34,328 nt of DNA from the NCBI GenBank assembly GCA_018813065.1, contig JAHJCH010000210.1, forward strand, positions 1 to 34,328. Reading direction: 5' to 3'. The translations under genes were made by a program, and so were the position numbers. Source of the stretch: Myxococcota bacterium. GTDB taxonomy: Bacteria > Myxococcota_A > Bradymonadia > UBA7976 > UBA1532. The notes beneath the pieces were generated by a model. That model searched no databases and had not been told where the DNA came from. It worked only from the letters and a program-made list of their open reading frames with translations. Numbering within the stretch: the first letter of the stretch is position 1; the number at the start of each line of letters is the position of its first letter. Below are positions 6,945 to 16,616 of this stretch, piece after piece.

Positions 6945-8249
6945 ATGGAGAAAGAATTGAGTAATTACATTGTTTTAATCACGTTCATCGTGATTTTATG
7001 CACATCATGTAGCGATAATGATGATTCGTACTCAGGAGAACATGATAATCCTGATATTTCAGTTTCTTCGGACAATGACGTATTGATTCATGATGACAAT
7101 GTCTTAGACTCTGGTATAACCGACCTGGCTAACCTAGTTGAAGATTCTGGTATAACCGACCTGGCCAACCTAGTTGATGCTGAAAATCAAGCAGATTCTT
7201 TAGTTAATTTAGATGACTGCAATTCTGAAGATGTTTTAATTGAGGATAGCGTAGAAATATCTTCTTTAAATGATCTCGAAATGCTCTCTTGTACAGAGGC
7301 CATCTTTGGTGATTTGATTATTAATAATACAGACATATCTAGTATTTCTTTGAATAAGCTGAAAATTATAAAAGGAAGAATAGAGGTTAAAAACAATAAC
7401 GATTTGGAACATATCTATATGGAGAATTTAGTTTTTCTATCCAGCTTTGACATCGAATCAAACCCAAAATTAGTTGAGATGAGCTTTGATTCATTAAAAA
7501 ACGTGGAAAATGAATTTATTTTTAATTTTAATGAGTCAATCGTCGAGGTTGAATTTAATTCACTTGAGCTTGTTAAATCTTTCATGGATATTATTCAAAA
7601 TAATAGTTTAAATAGTGTAAAATTTCCAAAATTAGAAGGCGTACAAAACTTGGCTTTTGCAGGAAATCCTTCCTGCGTTGAATTCGGGATAGAAAATCTT
7701 GTTTATTCAGCTTTTGATCTAGTAATTATTGGCAACGACCAACTTCAACGAATAAATTTTGAAAAAATCTCAACTATTGGTGATGCTTTTCAGGTAACCG
7801 ACAATTCAAGCCTTTTAAGTATAAATACACCAAATCTGAGAGAAGTCTCTTCGCTTTGGTTATGGAACAATAATAATCTCTTAGAGATTAATTTTCATTC
7901 CATATCTCACAGCAGAACTTTACTTAATGTTGTAAATCTATTTAAGATTGAAAATAATCATTCATTAGTAAGTATATCTATACCAAATCTAAATTCTGTC
8001 TCGTTTTTGGAAATTCAGAACAATCCAAGTTTAACTGAAATCAACTTCAGTGAAACTGTGGAGATGGGTCCAGTTGATATTGTTAATAATGAAAATTTAA
8101 CTGTCTTAAATATGGATAGTCTTTTATATCTTGGTCGAATTAATGCGTCAGGAAATGTTAATCTCTGCCAAAGCATATTAGATTCGATCATTAGAAGAAT
8201 AAATCAATCAGAAACAGTTAGTGTTTTTGAAGGCAATAAAGATTGTTAA
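6945..8249 (+). CDS. Putative lipoprotein with receptor-L/LRR-like solenoid, AT-rich and probably acquired
   Basis: The 434-residue product starts with a short charged end and a hydrophobic stretch (YIVLITFIVILCTSC). This looks like a lipoprotein signal with C22 as the lipidated residue, although Cys at lipobox -3 is atypical. An acidic linker follows with a 12-residue tandem repeat DSGITDLANLV(E/D) encoded at 7107-7178. The rest is a series of roughly 22-24-residue repeats of the type L-x-I-x-N-N-x-x-L-x-x-I-x-F-x-x-L, resembling receptor L-domain (Ecm33-like) or LRR solenoids. It ends with a LCQ...NKDC cap. The base composition is far from the neighbours: for example 7501-7560 has 15 G/C in 60. 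The frame extends to a TTG at 6903, but the ATG at 6945 puts the signal peptide at the N terminus. No strong ribosome binding site is visible. It is likely a surface-exposed binding protein; the ligand is unknown. Confidence 0.72.
   Translation: MEKELSNYIVLITFIVILCTSCSDNDDSYSGEHDNPDISVSSDNDVLIHDDNVLDSGITDLANLVEDSGITDLANLVDAENQADSLVNLDDCNSEDVLIEDSVEISSLNDLEMLSCTEAIFGDLIINNTDISSISLNKLKIIKGRIEVKNNNDLEHIYMENLVFLSSFDIESNPKLVEMSFDSLKNVENEFIFNFNESIVEVEFNSLELVKSFMDIIQNNSLNSVKFPKLEGVQNLAFAGNPSCVEFGIENLVYSAFDLVIIGNDQLQRINFEKISTIGDAFQVTDNSSLLSINTPNLREVSSLWLWNNNNLLEINFHSISHSRTLLNVVNLFKIENNHSLVSISIPNLNSVSFLEIQNNPSLTEINFSETVEMGPVDIVNNENLTVLNMDSLLYLGRINASGNVNLCQSILDSIIRRINQSETVSVFEGNKDC
7107..7178 (+). repeat. 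36-nt tandem repeat, two copies, in the lipoprotein gene
   Basis: Two adjacent 36-base units (7107-7142 and 7143-7178) differ at only a few positions. They encode DSGITDLANLVE and DSGITDLANLVD in the linker after the lipobox. Such an in-frame unit can change copy number by slippage. Confidence 0.85.
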
Positions 8250-8533
8250 TGATTTTTTGAGATTTTAGGCCAGAGCCAGAGCCTCATTCTTCGGTTGTGC
8301 TTTCTGGGTGTGGGATACGCCCGGGTCTTTCCCCTGAAAACAAGCATTTATCGCTCAAACTCTGAGGCGCCCAGCCGCCTAAGGAATGAGCGCCTCAGCT
8401 CGGGCCGCGCGCCCCGCTTGACGCTCGTGATCCCCTGTGATAGTAAGCCGGGCTCAATCGCCCCCCCCAAAGACACCACCACGGCGGGCGAGTGAGTGGG
8501 CCGCGCGCCCTGCCTCGCACACCTGGAGGGAAT
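8250..8533. other. Intergenic region upstream of prs with a 9-bp inverted repeat
   Basis: This is a gene-free stretch marking the return from AT-rich to GC-rich DNA. It holds a perfect inverted repeat, ctgaggcgc (8362-8370) and gcgcctcag (8390-8398), with a 19-base loop. It could be a transcription stop after the lipoprotein gene or an operator for prs. No tRNA or small gene was recognised. Confidence 0.45.
8418..8446 (+). promoter_or_regulatory. Candidate sigma70 promoter for prs
   Basis: TTGACG (8418-8423) is followed after 17 bases by TAGTAA (8441-8446), about 88 bases before the prs start codon. The -10 match is only partial. The layout resembles the rpsF promoter in this window (TTGACC-17-TAGTAT). 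Confidence 0.4.
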
Positions 8534-9472
8534 ATGTCGGCCGTCAAGCTCTTTACGGGGAACTCCAACCCTGAGCTCGCCCAAGAGATCAGCAGGGCCA
8601 TCGGCCTAGAGATGGGCGCAGCGCGGGTCGGGCGCTTCTCCGATGGGGAGATCCGCGTCGAGATCGATGAGTCCGTGCGCGGCGCCGACGCCTATGTCAT
8701 CCAGAGCACCTGCGCCCCGGTCAATGACAACCTCATGGAGCTGCTGATCATGCTCGACGCCCTCAAGCGGGCCTCGGCGGGCAGCGTCTCGGCGGTCATC
8801 CCCTACTTTGGCTACGCCCGGCAAGACCGTAAGGCCTCACCCCGCGCGCCTATCTCCGCGCGCTTGGTCACGGATCTCTTGGAGGCGGCAGGCGTCAACC
8901 GCTTGATCACCATGGAGCTGCACGCAGGGCAGATCCAGGGCTTCTTCGACGGCCCCGTGGACCACCTCTACGCCTCGCCGGTGCTGACCTCGTATATCCA
9001 GACCCTCAAGCTCAAGAACCCCGTGGTCGTCAGCCCCGACGCCGGCGGCGTGGAGCGCGCCCGCGCCTTCGCCAAGCGCTTTCACGCCTCGCTGGCGATC
9101 ATCGATAAGCGCCGCCCCGCCCCCAACGTCGCCGAGATCATGAACATCATCGGGGACGTGGAGGGCTGCGACGCCGTCCTCTTCGATGACATGATCGACA
9201 CCGCCGGCACCATCAGCGAGAGCGCCCTTGTCCTCAAGCGCTTCGGCGCCCGCCGCGTCTTCGCCGTCTCCACGCACCCGGTCCTCTCAGGGCAAGCGAT
9301 CCAGCGGCTCGAGGAGAGCCCGCTTGAGGAGGTCATCGTGACCAACACGATCCCCCTCAGCCACGCCGGGCGCGCGTGCAGCAAGATCAAGGTCATCTCC
9401 GTCGCTGAGATATTCGGCGAGGCCATCCTGCGCATCCATAACCTCAACTCAGTCAGCACGCTCTTCGATTAG
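8534..9472 (+). CDS. prs: Ribose-phosphate pyrophosphokinase
   Basis: This 312-residue cytoplasmic enzyme makes PRPP from ribose 5-phosphate and ATP, feeding purine, pyrimidine, His, Trp and NAD synthesis. The class I features are clear: MSAVKLFTGNSNPELAQEI at the N terminus, FSDGEIRVEIDESVRG, the ATP-loop region YFGYARQDRK, the catalytic-site ELHAGQIQGFF, and the PRPP-binding loop DDMIDTAGT. The length is standard. The ATG at 8534 is chosen over an in-frame upstream start at 8492 because GGAGGG lies 4-9 bases before it and it matches the family start. It heads a gene run prs-rplY-pth, common in related genomes. Confidence 0.97.
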   Translation: MSAVKLFTGNSNPELAQEISRAIGLEMGAARVGRFSDGEIRVEIDESVRGADAYVIQSTCAPVNDNLMELLIMLDALKRASAGSVSAVIPYFGYARQDRKASPRAPISARLVTDLLEAAGVNRLITMELHAGQIQGFFDGPVDHLYASPVLTSYIQTLKLKNPVVVSPDAGGVERARAFAKRFHASLAIIDKRRPAPNVAEIMNIIGDVEGCDAVLFDDMIDTAGTISESALVLKRFGARRVFAVSTHPVLSGQAIQRLEESPLEEVIVTNTIPLSHAGRACSKIKVISVAEIFGEAILRIHNLNSVSTLFD

Positions 9473-9506
9473 CGAAGATCATCTCCCCCCAGAAAGGAAG
9501 GGCTTG

Positions 9507-10094
9507 ATGCAGATCATTAACGTCCAAAGCACCGCCCGCGAGGTCAATGGTAAGTCTGGCGCGCGCGCCGCGCGCCGCGCGGGTAAGATCCCCGCCGTCG
9601 TCTACGGTCACGGCGTTGAGACCCCCATCCCCGTCAACTTGGACCCCAAGGTCCTCGATGAGACCCTCAAGAGCCCCTTCAAGCTCAACACCCTCATCGA
9701 GCTGGCCGTCGGCGAGCAGAGCTACAAGGTCTTCGTCCGTCAAATCCAACGCCACGCCGTCTCACGCGCCATCGTCCACGTGGACCTCGTCGCGCCCAAC
9801 TTAGACAGCAACGTGGTTGCGTTGGTGCCTGTAGCCCCCATTGGTAAGGCGAAGGGCGTCACGACGGGTGGTAAGCTGCGCATCCCCTATCGCGAGATCA
9901 AGGTCCAAGGTAAGCCCATGGACATCCCCGCCACGGTCGAGGTGGACGTCACCCACCTCGATCACGCCCAGGGCATCCTGGCCAGCGAGATGAAGCTGCC
10001 TGGTGATCTCAAGATCATCTATGACAGCGACTTCCTCGTGGTGAAGGTCCAGCCGCCCCGTGGTGGTAAGGGTCAGCAGGCCGAGAAGGCCTAA
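9507..10094 (+). CDS. rplY: Ribosomal protein bL25, CTC (general stress) form
   Basis: This 195-residue protein of the large ribosomal subunit binds 5S rRNA. The N-terminal L25 domain reads QIINVQSTARE followed by SGARAARRAGKIPAVVYG. A C-terminal TL5/CTC domain adds beta structure (VTTGGKLRIPYREIKVQGKPMDIPATVEVDVTHLD region, then DLKIIYDSDFLVVKVQPP). This two-domain length is that of CTC/TL5 rather than the short E. coli L25. AAAGGAAGGG precedes the start; ATG 9507 is preferred to the adjacent in-frame TTG 9504. It lies 34 bases after prs and 5 bases before pth, so it is probably in one operon. Confidence 0.96.
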   Translation: MQIINVQSTAREVNGKSGARAARRAGKIPAVVYGHGVETPIPVNLDPKVLDETLKSPFKLNTLIELAVGEQSYKVFVRQIQRHAVSRAIVHVDLVAPNLDSNVVALVPVAPIGKAKGVTTGGKLRIPYREIKVQGKPMDIPATVEVDVTHLDHAQGILASEMKLPGDLKIIYDSDFLVVKVQPPRGGKGQQAEKA

Positions 10095-10099
10095 GCCGG

Positions 10100-10666
10100 A
10101 TGGGGCGCGCGCTCATCGTCGGGTTGGGCAACCCAGGGCCTCGCTACGCGGGGCACCGCCACAACGTCGGCTTCCGTGTCGTCGAGCGCCTCGCCGAAGA
10201 GGCGCGCCTCAGCCTCTCCAAGCAGAAGTTTAAGGGCGTCTATACGACAGGCCAGATCGCGCGCCGTGATGTTGCCCTGCTTCAACCCCAAACCTTTATG
10301 AACCTCAGCGGCCAGAGCGTCAGCGCGGCGCGGGGCTTCTTCAACGTGGAGCTTGAGGACATCCTCGTGATCCATGATGAGCTTGATCTGCCCTTCGGCG
10401 CGGTGCGATTGAAGGTCGGCGGCGGTCACGCGGGTCATAATGGCCTGCGTTCACTCGTCAAGGAGCTGGGGAGCCGAGACTTTGTGCGCCTCCGCGTAGG
10501 GATTGGCCGCCCGGCTCATGGCGACGTGGCTGATTATGTGCTCTCTGACTTCTCCGCTGAGGAGCGCCCTTGGCTGCCTGAGCTGATCGAGCGCGCGGCC
10601 AAGGCGGTGGCGCTGAGCCTCGTCCAAGGCCCCCTGATGGCGATGAACACCGTCAACGTGGCCTGA
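10100..10666 (+). CDS. pth: Peptidyl-tRNA hydrolase
   Basis: This 188-residue enzyme frees tRNA from peptidyl-tRNA dropped by stalled ribosomes. The conserved residues are all present: N11 in [12 protein letters not shown], catalytic H21 in RHNVGF, N68 in TFMNLSG, D93 in [10 protein letters not shown], and N114 in [12 protein letters not shown]. The C-terminal helix is present and the length is normal. The gene starts 5 bases after rplY, implying translational coupling in the prs-rplY-pth run. Here the neighbour on the right is hppA, where related genomes often have other translation genes. Confidence 0.97.
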   Translation: MGRALIVGLGNPGPRYAGHRHNVGFRVVERLAEEARLSLSKQKFKGVYTTGQIARRDVALLQPQTFMNLSGQSVSAARGFFNVELEDILVIHDELDLPFGAVRLKVGGGHAGHNGLRSLVKELGSRDFVRLRVGIGRPAHGDVADYVLSDFSAEERPWLPELIERAAKAVALSLVQGPLMAMNTVNVA

Positions 10667-10767
10667 GCCGCGCGCGTCTTTTCAGTCCAGCCGCTTTTTT
10701 TCTCCAAAAGTCACACCAGGCCATCGTAGGATGCGCCAATTTTTCATCACTGAGGAGTCGTGGAGAC

Positions 10768-12861
<2,094 letters not shown>

Positions 12862-12871
12862 CTCAAGGCCC

Positions 12872-12900
12872 TTGACCTCCGCGTCGAGGCCCCGTAGTAT
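12872..12900 (+). promoter_or_regulatory. Sigma70-type promoter of the rpsF-rpsR-rplI-dnaB operon
   Basis: TTGACC (12872-12877) and TAGTAT (12895-12900) are separated by 17 bases. They lie just after the hppA stop codon and 66 bases before rpsF. The spacing is ideal and the position fits an operon promoter. Confidence 0.6.
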
Positions 12901-12923
12901 CCGCACCCCGTCATACCATCCCT

Positions 12924-12950
12924 GCTCCCGGCAGCCTCCGGGGGCTCTTA
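12924..12950 (+). promoter_or_regulatory. Candidate structured leader upstream of rpsF (S6:S18 autoregulation)
   Basis: Two mutually exclusive small hairpins can form: CCCGG-CAGCCT-CCGGG (12927-12942) and AGCCT-CCGG-GGGCT (12933-12946, one G-T pair). The second presents CCG in its loop. In many bacteria an rpsF leader with an exposed CCG is bound by the S6:S18 complex to repress the operon. The match here is by position and a very short motif only. Confidence 0.35.
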
Positions 12951-12965
12951 TCACCCAGAGGGAGA

Positions 12966-13385
12966 ATGGCTACACAAAAGCTCCGCAAGTACGAGCTGAT
13001 CTACATCATCCAGCCTGAAGCGCTGGAAGAAGAGCGCACGAAGATCAGCGATCGCATCGAGGCCATCATCGAGAAGATGGGCGCCACCTTGGTCAAGAAA
13101 GAGGACTGGGGGAAGCGCAAGCTGGCTTATGAGATTCGTAAGCACAGCAAAGGCTACTACTACTACTACGTCATCGTCGCTGGTCCTGGCGTCACTCAGG
13201 AGATTGAGCGTGTCCTGCGCATGCTGGACAACGTCATTCGCTTTATGACGATCAAGCTCCAAGAGAACATCCACCCCGATAACATCGATCAGATCATTGA
13301 GGCTGAGACCGCCGCCGCCGCCGAGCGCGTGTCCCGTAGCTTTGACGATGATGACGATGACAATGAGGATCTGGACGATGAGTAA
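12966..13385 (+). CDS. rpsF: 30S ribosomal protein bS6
   Basis: A 139-residue small-subunit protein that pairs with S18 on 16S rRNA. The core opens with [19 protein letters not shown] and continues with [20 protein letters not shown] and [13 protein letters not shown], followed by [19 protein letters not shown]. The tail is a strongly acidic run ([14 protein letters not shown]), longer than the short acidic tail of E. coli S6, where glutamates are added after translation. GAGGGAGA lies before the ATG. It overlaps rpsR by 8 bases, so the partner proteins are translationally coupled. The promoter and a possible regulatory leader are directly upstream. Confidence 0.97.
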   Translation: MATQKLRKYELIYIIQPEALEEERTKISDRIEAIIEKMGATLVKKEDWGKRKLAYEIRKHSKGYYYYYVIVAGPGVTQEIERVLRMLDNVIRFMTIKLQENIHPDNIDQIIEAETAAAAERVSRSFDDDDDDNEDLDDE

Positions 13386-13632
13386 GTTTGGTGGGGTCAG
13401 CGCCAATCGACGTCGTGGGCGCCGTAAGGTTGATCGCTTCCTGGCCGATAAGAGCCTGGTCATTGACTATAAGGACCCTTCGGTCCTCAAGTACTTCATC
13501 ACCGAGCGCGGCAAGATTGTGCCCCGGCGCGTCTCTGGCCTCTGCGCCAAGAACCAGCGCAAGGTCACCCGCGCCATCAAGCGCGCCCGCATGGTCGCGC
13601 TGATGCCCTTCACCACCGTGAAGGCCCACTGA
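13378..13632 (+). CDS. rpsR: 30S ribosomal protein bS18
   Basis: An 84-residue small-subunit protein, partner of S6. The conserved core is seen: [62 protein letters not shown], read as consecutive motifs from residue 15 to the C terminus. The true start is the ATG at 13378 inside the end of rpsF (ATGAGTAA overlap). The frame stays open upstream, but that part is the rpsF coding sequence read in another frame. GAGGA at about 13364-13368 serves as the ribosome binding site. rplI follows after 13 bases. Confidence 0.97.
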   Translation: MSKFGGVSANRRRGRRKVDRFLADKSLVIDYKDPSVLKYFITERGKIVPRRVSGLCAKNQRKVTRAIKRARMVALMPFTTVKAH

Positions 13633-13645
13633 GGAGGGAGCGAAG

Positions 13646-14095
13646 ATGCAGGTTATCCTCCAGCACGATGTCCCTCACCTTGGTGATGTCGGCGAGGTCG
13701 TCAACGTCAAGGCGGGCTACGCGCGCAACTACTTGATCCCTCGTGGCTTCGCCATTGAAGCCAACGAGCGCCGCATCAATCAAATGCATCACGAGATGCG
13801 CCTGATTGAGCAGCGCGTGGCCAAGCAGCGCATGGACGCTCAAGCGATCGCCAAGAAGCTTGAGAAGGTCGTGCTGCGCGTCAACAAGGCCGCCGGTGAG
13901 AACGACAAGCTCTTCGGCTCCGTGACCGTCATGGAGATCGAGGCCCTCCTCCGCGAGAAGGGCTTTAATCTGGACCGTCGCAAGATCCTCCTCGACGAGC
14001 ACATCAAGACCCTCGGTCACTACGAGGTGGGCATCAAGCTCCATCGTGATGTTGTTGCGTACATCCGTATAGACGTTTTGCCCAAAGAAGACTAA
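13646..14095 (+). CDS. rplI: 50S ribosomal protein bL9
   Basis: A 149-residue large-subunit protein near the L1 stalk. The N-terminal rRNA-binding domain reads MQVILQHDVPHLGDVGEVVN and contains the L9 signature G-x-x-x-x-V-x-x-G-Y-A-R-N-Y-L-I-P-R-G-x-A. A long connecting helix (about residues 42-80, rich in Glu, Gln and Lys) joins a C-terminal domain with KLFGSVTVMEIEALLREKG and KTLGHYEVGIKLHRDV. The length is typical. GAGGAGGGAG lies ahead of the ATG. It sits third in the rpsF operon, 29 bases before dnaB. Confidence 0.97.
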   Translation: MQVILQHDVPHLGDVGEVVNVKAGYARNYLIPRGFAIEANERRINQMHHEMRLIEQRVAKQRMDAQAIAKKLEKVVLRVNKAAGENDKLFGSVTVMEIEALLREKGFNLDRRKILLDEHIKTLGHYEVGIKLHRDVVAYIRIDVLPKED

Positions 14096-14124
14096 ACTTA
14101 GCCCTCAGCTCAGAGGTCTAAGCC

Positions 14125-15930
14125 GTGTCTCAGCCCCCAAACGTCACACCCTTCCCTGGTTCACAGCAGAAAGGTCAGCACCTGGAAGCCCAGGCGGCGG
14201 AGATCTCTGTCCTTGGCGGGGTGCTCCTCGATAACACCTGCCGTGATACCATCGCCTCCATCGTCTCACCCGATGACTTCCATAAACTCAATCATGGCGT
14301 CATCTTTAAAGAGATGAACACCATGGGCGAGGCCAACGAGCCCATCGACCCGGTGACACTGGCGACGCATCTACAACAGGTCGGCAAGCTCGATGAGATT
14401 GGCGGCGTGGAGTATCTGCTCTACCTCGCCTCAGCTGTGGTCACCACGGTCAACATCGAGCACCACGCCAAGCTGGTCCAAGAGGCCGCCGAGGTGAGGC
14501 GGCTCATTCAGACCTGCCAGAGCCTGATTACTCGGGCGACGCGTGGCCAATACGAGGACACCACGCAGCTCTTTGACGAGGCGCAGCAGGCCGTCTACGA
14601 GCTGAGCAACCGTCGCCAGGGGCGTGGCTTTATGGCCATGCCCGAGGCGCTCGAAGAGGTCCTCCGCCGTGTCCAGAGCGCCTATGACGCAAAATCGACG
14701 GTCACGGGCACGCCTACGGGCTACATTGACCTCGATGAGAAGACCGCGGGCTTCCAAAAGGGCGATCTGATCATCTTAGCGGCGCGCCCCTCAATGGGTA
14801 AGACGGCGTTGGCCTTAAACCTGGCGACCAGCGCGGCGGAGCTGAGCGGCGGGACGGTGGCGATCTTCAGCCTGGAGATGCCCACGGCCCAGCTGGTGAC
14901 GCGCATGGTCTCCTCCGAGGCGCGGGTCGAGGGCGAGAAGATGCGCACAGGGCACCTCGCCGACGGCGACATCGACCGTATCCTCCAAGCCATGAAGAAG
15001 ATGCGGGACTGGTCGATCTTGATCGACGACACCCCAGGCATCTCAGTGATGGAGGCCCGCTCTAAGTGTCGGCGCATCGCTACGGATCACAAATACCCCC
15101 CGTTGAGCTTGATCATCATCGACTATCTCCAGCTCATGAAAGGCTCCAGCGCCACCCGCAGCCGTGAGCAGGAGATCAGCGAGATCAGCCGAAACCTCAA
15201 AGGCTTAGCCAAGGAGCTGGGGGTGCCTGTCATGGCCCTCTCCCAGCTCAACCGCAGCCTGGAGAGTCGGCCCAACAAGCGCCCGATCATGTCAGATCTA
15301 CGCGAGTGTGTGGTTGGGGACACGCGTGTGCGGCTCGTAAATGGCGATGACTTACCCATCGAGGCGCTGGTGGGCCAGCGCCCTGAGGTCTGGAGCATCG
15401 ACGCCGAGGGGGGGCCGGTCAAAGCGCGCGCCTCATGTGTTTGGTCGGTGGGGCGCAAGCCGGTCATGCAGCTGCGCCTGATGGGCGGCGCGGCGCTGAC
15501 GGCCACAGGGGGGCATCGCCTCAAGACGGAGCAGGGCTGGCGCAAGCTGTCATCGCTGCGGCCAGGGATGCGCGTCGCCTCGCTATCAGAGGGCGAGGGG
15601 GGGGTGTCTTGGGGGACCATCGAGGCGGTTGAGCCCGCTGGCGAGGCGGAGGTGTTTGATTTAACGGTGCCTGGGCCTGAGAGTTGGGTTTCATCGGATG
15701 GGATTGTCAGCCATAACTCAGGCGCGATCGAACAGGACGCGGATGTGATCATGTTTGTCTATCGCGATGAGGTCTACAACGAGAACAGCGAGGAGAAGGG
15801 CGTCGCTGAGATCATCATCGGCAAGCAGCGCAACGGCCCCATCGGCACCATCAAGCTGTCCTTCCAGCGTCAATACACGCAGTTTAATAACTTCCATCAA
15901 GGGCACGCGGGCGACAGCTACAGGGGGTGA
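14125..15930 (+). CDS. dnaB: Replicative DNA helicase DnaB, containing an in-frame mini-intein
   Basis: The 601-residue precursor is the hexameric helicase that unwinds DNA at the replication fork. The N-terminal collar domain contains EAQAAEISVLGGVLLDN. The RecA-like domain has Walker A ARPSMGKT (220-227), FSLEMP, a Walker B region LIIIDYLQLM and the LSQLNRSLESRP loop. After SDLRE (ending at residue 394) the frame continues into a 137-residue intein. Helicase sequence resumes at S532 as SGAIEQDADVIMFVYRDEVY. Without the intein the helicase would be 464 residues, a normal length. The start is GTG with AGAGG 9-13 bases upstream; no earlier in-frame start fits the 29-base gap after rplI. Last gene of the rpsF operon. 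Confidence 0.97.
   Translation: MSQPPNVTPFPGSQQKGQHLEAQAAEISVLGGVLLDNTCRDTIASIVSPDDFHKLNHGVIFKEMNTMGEANEPIDPVTLATHLQQVGKLDEIGGVEYLLYLASAVVTTVNIEHHAKLVQEAAEVRRLIQTCQSLITRATRGQYEDTTQLFDEAQQAVYELSNRRQGRGFMAMPEALEEVLRRVQSAYDAKSTVTGTPTGYIDLDEKTAGFQKGDLIILAARPSMGKTALALNLATSAAELSGGTVAIFSLEMPTAQLVTRMVSSEARVEGEKMRTGHLADGDIDRILQAMKKMRDWSILIDDTPGISVMEARSKCRRIATDHKYPPLSLIIIDYLQLMKGSSATRSREQEISEISRNLKGLAKELGVPVMALSQLNRSLESRPNKRPIMSDLRECVVGDTRVRLVNGDDLPIEALVGQRPEVWSIDAEGGPVKARASCVWSVGRKPVMQLRLMGGAALTATGGHRLKTEQGWRKLSSLRPGMRVASLSEGEGGVSWGTIEAVEPAGEAEVFDLTVPGPESWVSSDGIVSHNSGAIEQDADVIMFVYRDEVYNENSEEKGVAEIIIGKQRNGPIGTIKLSFQRQYTQFNNFHQGHAGDSYRG
15307..15717 (+). other. DnaB mini-intein (137 residues, no homing endonuclease)
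   Basis: The insert runs from Cys395 to Asn531 of the precursor. Its first block is CVVGDTRVRLVNG (nucleophile C1). Block B is TATGGHRL with the T67-x-x-H70 motif in intein numbering. Block F begins VFDLTVPG with D118. It ends GIVSHN with penultimate His136 and terminal Asn137, followed by Ser as the first C-extein residue. This fits a class 1 self-splicing intein. There are no LAGLIDADG or HNH motifs and no room for them, so it should splice but not home. The block F position that is often His (PHNF in the Synechocystis DnaB intein) is Glu125 here (PESW). The insertion lies between E and SG of the helicase motif SDLRE-SG. Confidence 0.93.
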
Positions 15931-16016
15931 TGAGCGCCGGGGCGCCCACCGCGCCGCTTCCCTTTCAGGCCCTCATCTGTTAGGCAGGTAGCCCAACCCC
16001 CCAATGGACGGGCGTC

Positions 16017-16616
16017 ATGGCCGCGAACATCAACATCCTCCTCATCGACGACGATAAGGACATCTGCGAGTACGTTCAGACCGTGCTGGAGGCCACGGGC
16101 TACGCGGTCTCCACGCTCTCAGATCCCACGCAGACCCTCGACGTGATGCGCCAGCGCGAATACCACCTGCTGATCGTGGATTTGATGATGCCCCACCTCG
16201 ACGGGATCAGCCTCATCGAGAAGATCCGCAAGGTCGATAGCGACATCGCCATCATCGTCTTTACAGGCTACCCCTCCATCGAGACGGCGGTGTCGGCTCT
16301 CAAGCTCAACGTCTCCGATTACATCAAAAAACCCTTTGATCTGAATGAGTTCCGCGAAAAAATCGCTGAGGTGCTCAAGAAAAAGGGCCTCTTGTTCAAT
16401 CAAGAGGAGGCGCTGCATAAGGCCATCGGGCAGACCATCCGTGAGCTGCGCAAGGAGCAGAGCTTGACGCTCAAGCAGCTCTCCCGACGCACCAGCCTCT
16501 CCGTCAGCCTGCTCAGCCAAATTGAGCGCGCGGAGTCCAGCGCCTCGGTCAGCAGCCTCTATAAAATCGCCATCGCCTTGGGTGTAAAGCTGCACAGTCT
16601 GTTTGGGCGCTTTTAG
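16017..16616 (+). CDS. Response regulator: receiver domain with XRE-type helix-turn-helix output
   Basis: This 199-residue cytoplasmic protein joins a phospho-receiver domain (about residues 5-122) to a Cro/CI-type DNA-binding domain (about 138-196). The receiver has acidic D11/D12, phosphoacceptor D55 in LLIVDLMMP, T83 in VFTGY and K105 in YIKKPF, so it looks fully competent. The output domain reads IGQTIRELRKEQSLTLKQLS, then LSVSLLSQIERAESSASVSS and KIAIALGVKLHSLF. XRE output is rarer than OmpR, NarL or NtrC types. No kinase gene is adjacent, so the partner is elsewhere (orphan). The next gene starts at the base after its stop, so regulator and App1-like protein are probably coupled. Confidence 0.92.
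   Translation: MAANINILLIDDDKDICEYVQTVLEATGYAVSTLSDPTQTLDVMRQREYHLLIVDLMMPHLDGISLIEKIRKVDSDIAIIVFTGYPSIETAVSALKLNVSDYIKKPFDLNEFREKIAEVLKKKGLLFNQEEALHKAIGQTIRELRKEQSLTLKQLSRRTSLSVSLLSQIERAESSASVSSLYKIAIALGVKLHSLFGRF

Noticed and set aside
6700-8533. A tRNA, integrase or IS end bordering the AT-rich island
   Set aside because: I looked for T-loop signatures, terminal repeats and short recombinase frames on both sides and found none.
15934-15945. GCGCC-GG-GGCGC after dnaB as a terminator
   Set aside because: The loop would be two bases and no T-run follows; likely chance in GC-rich DNA.
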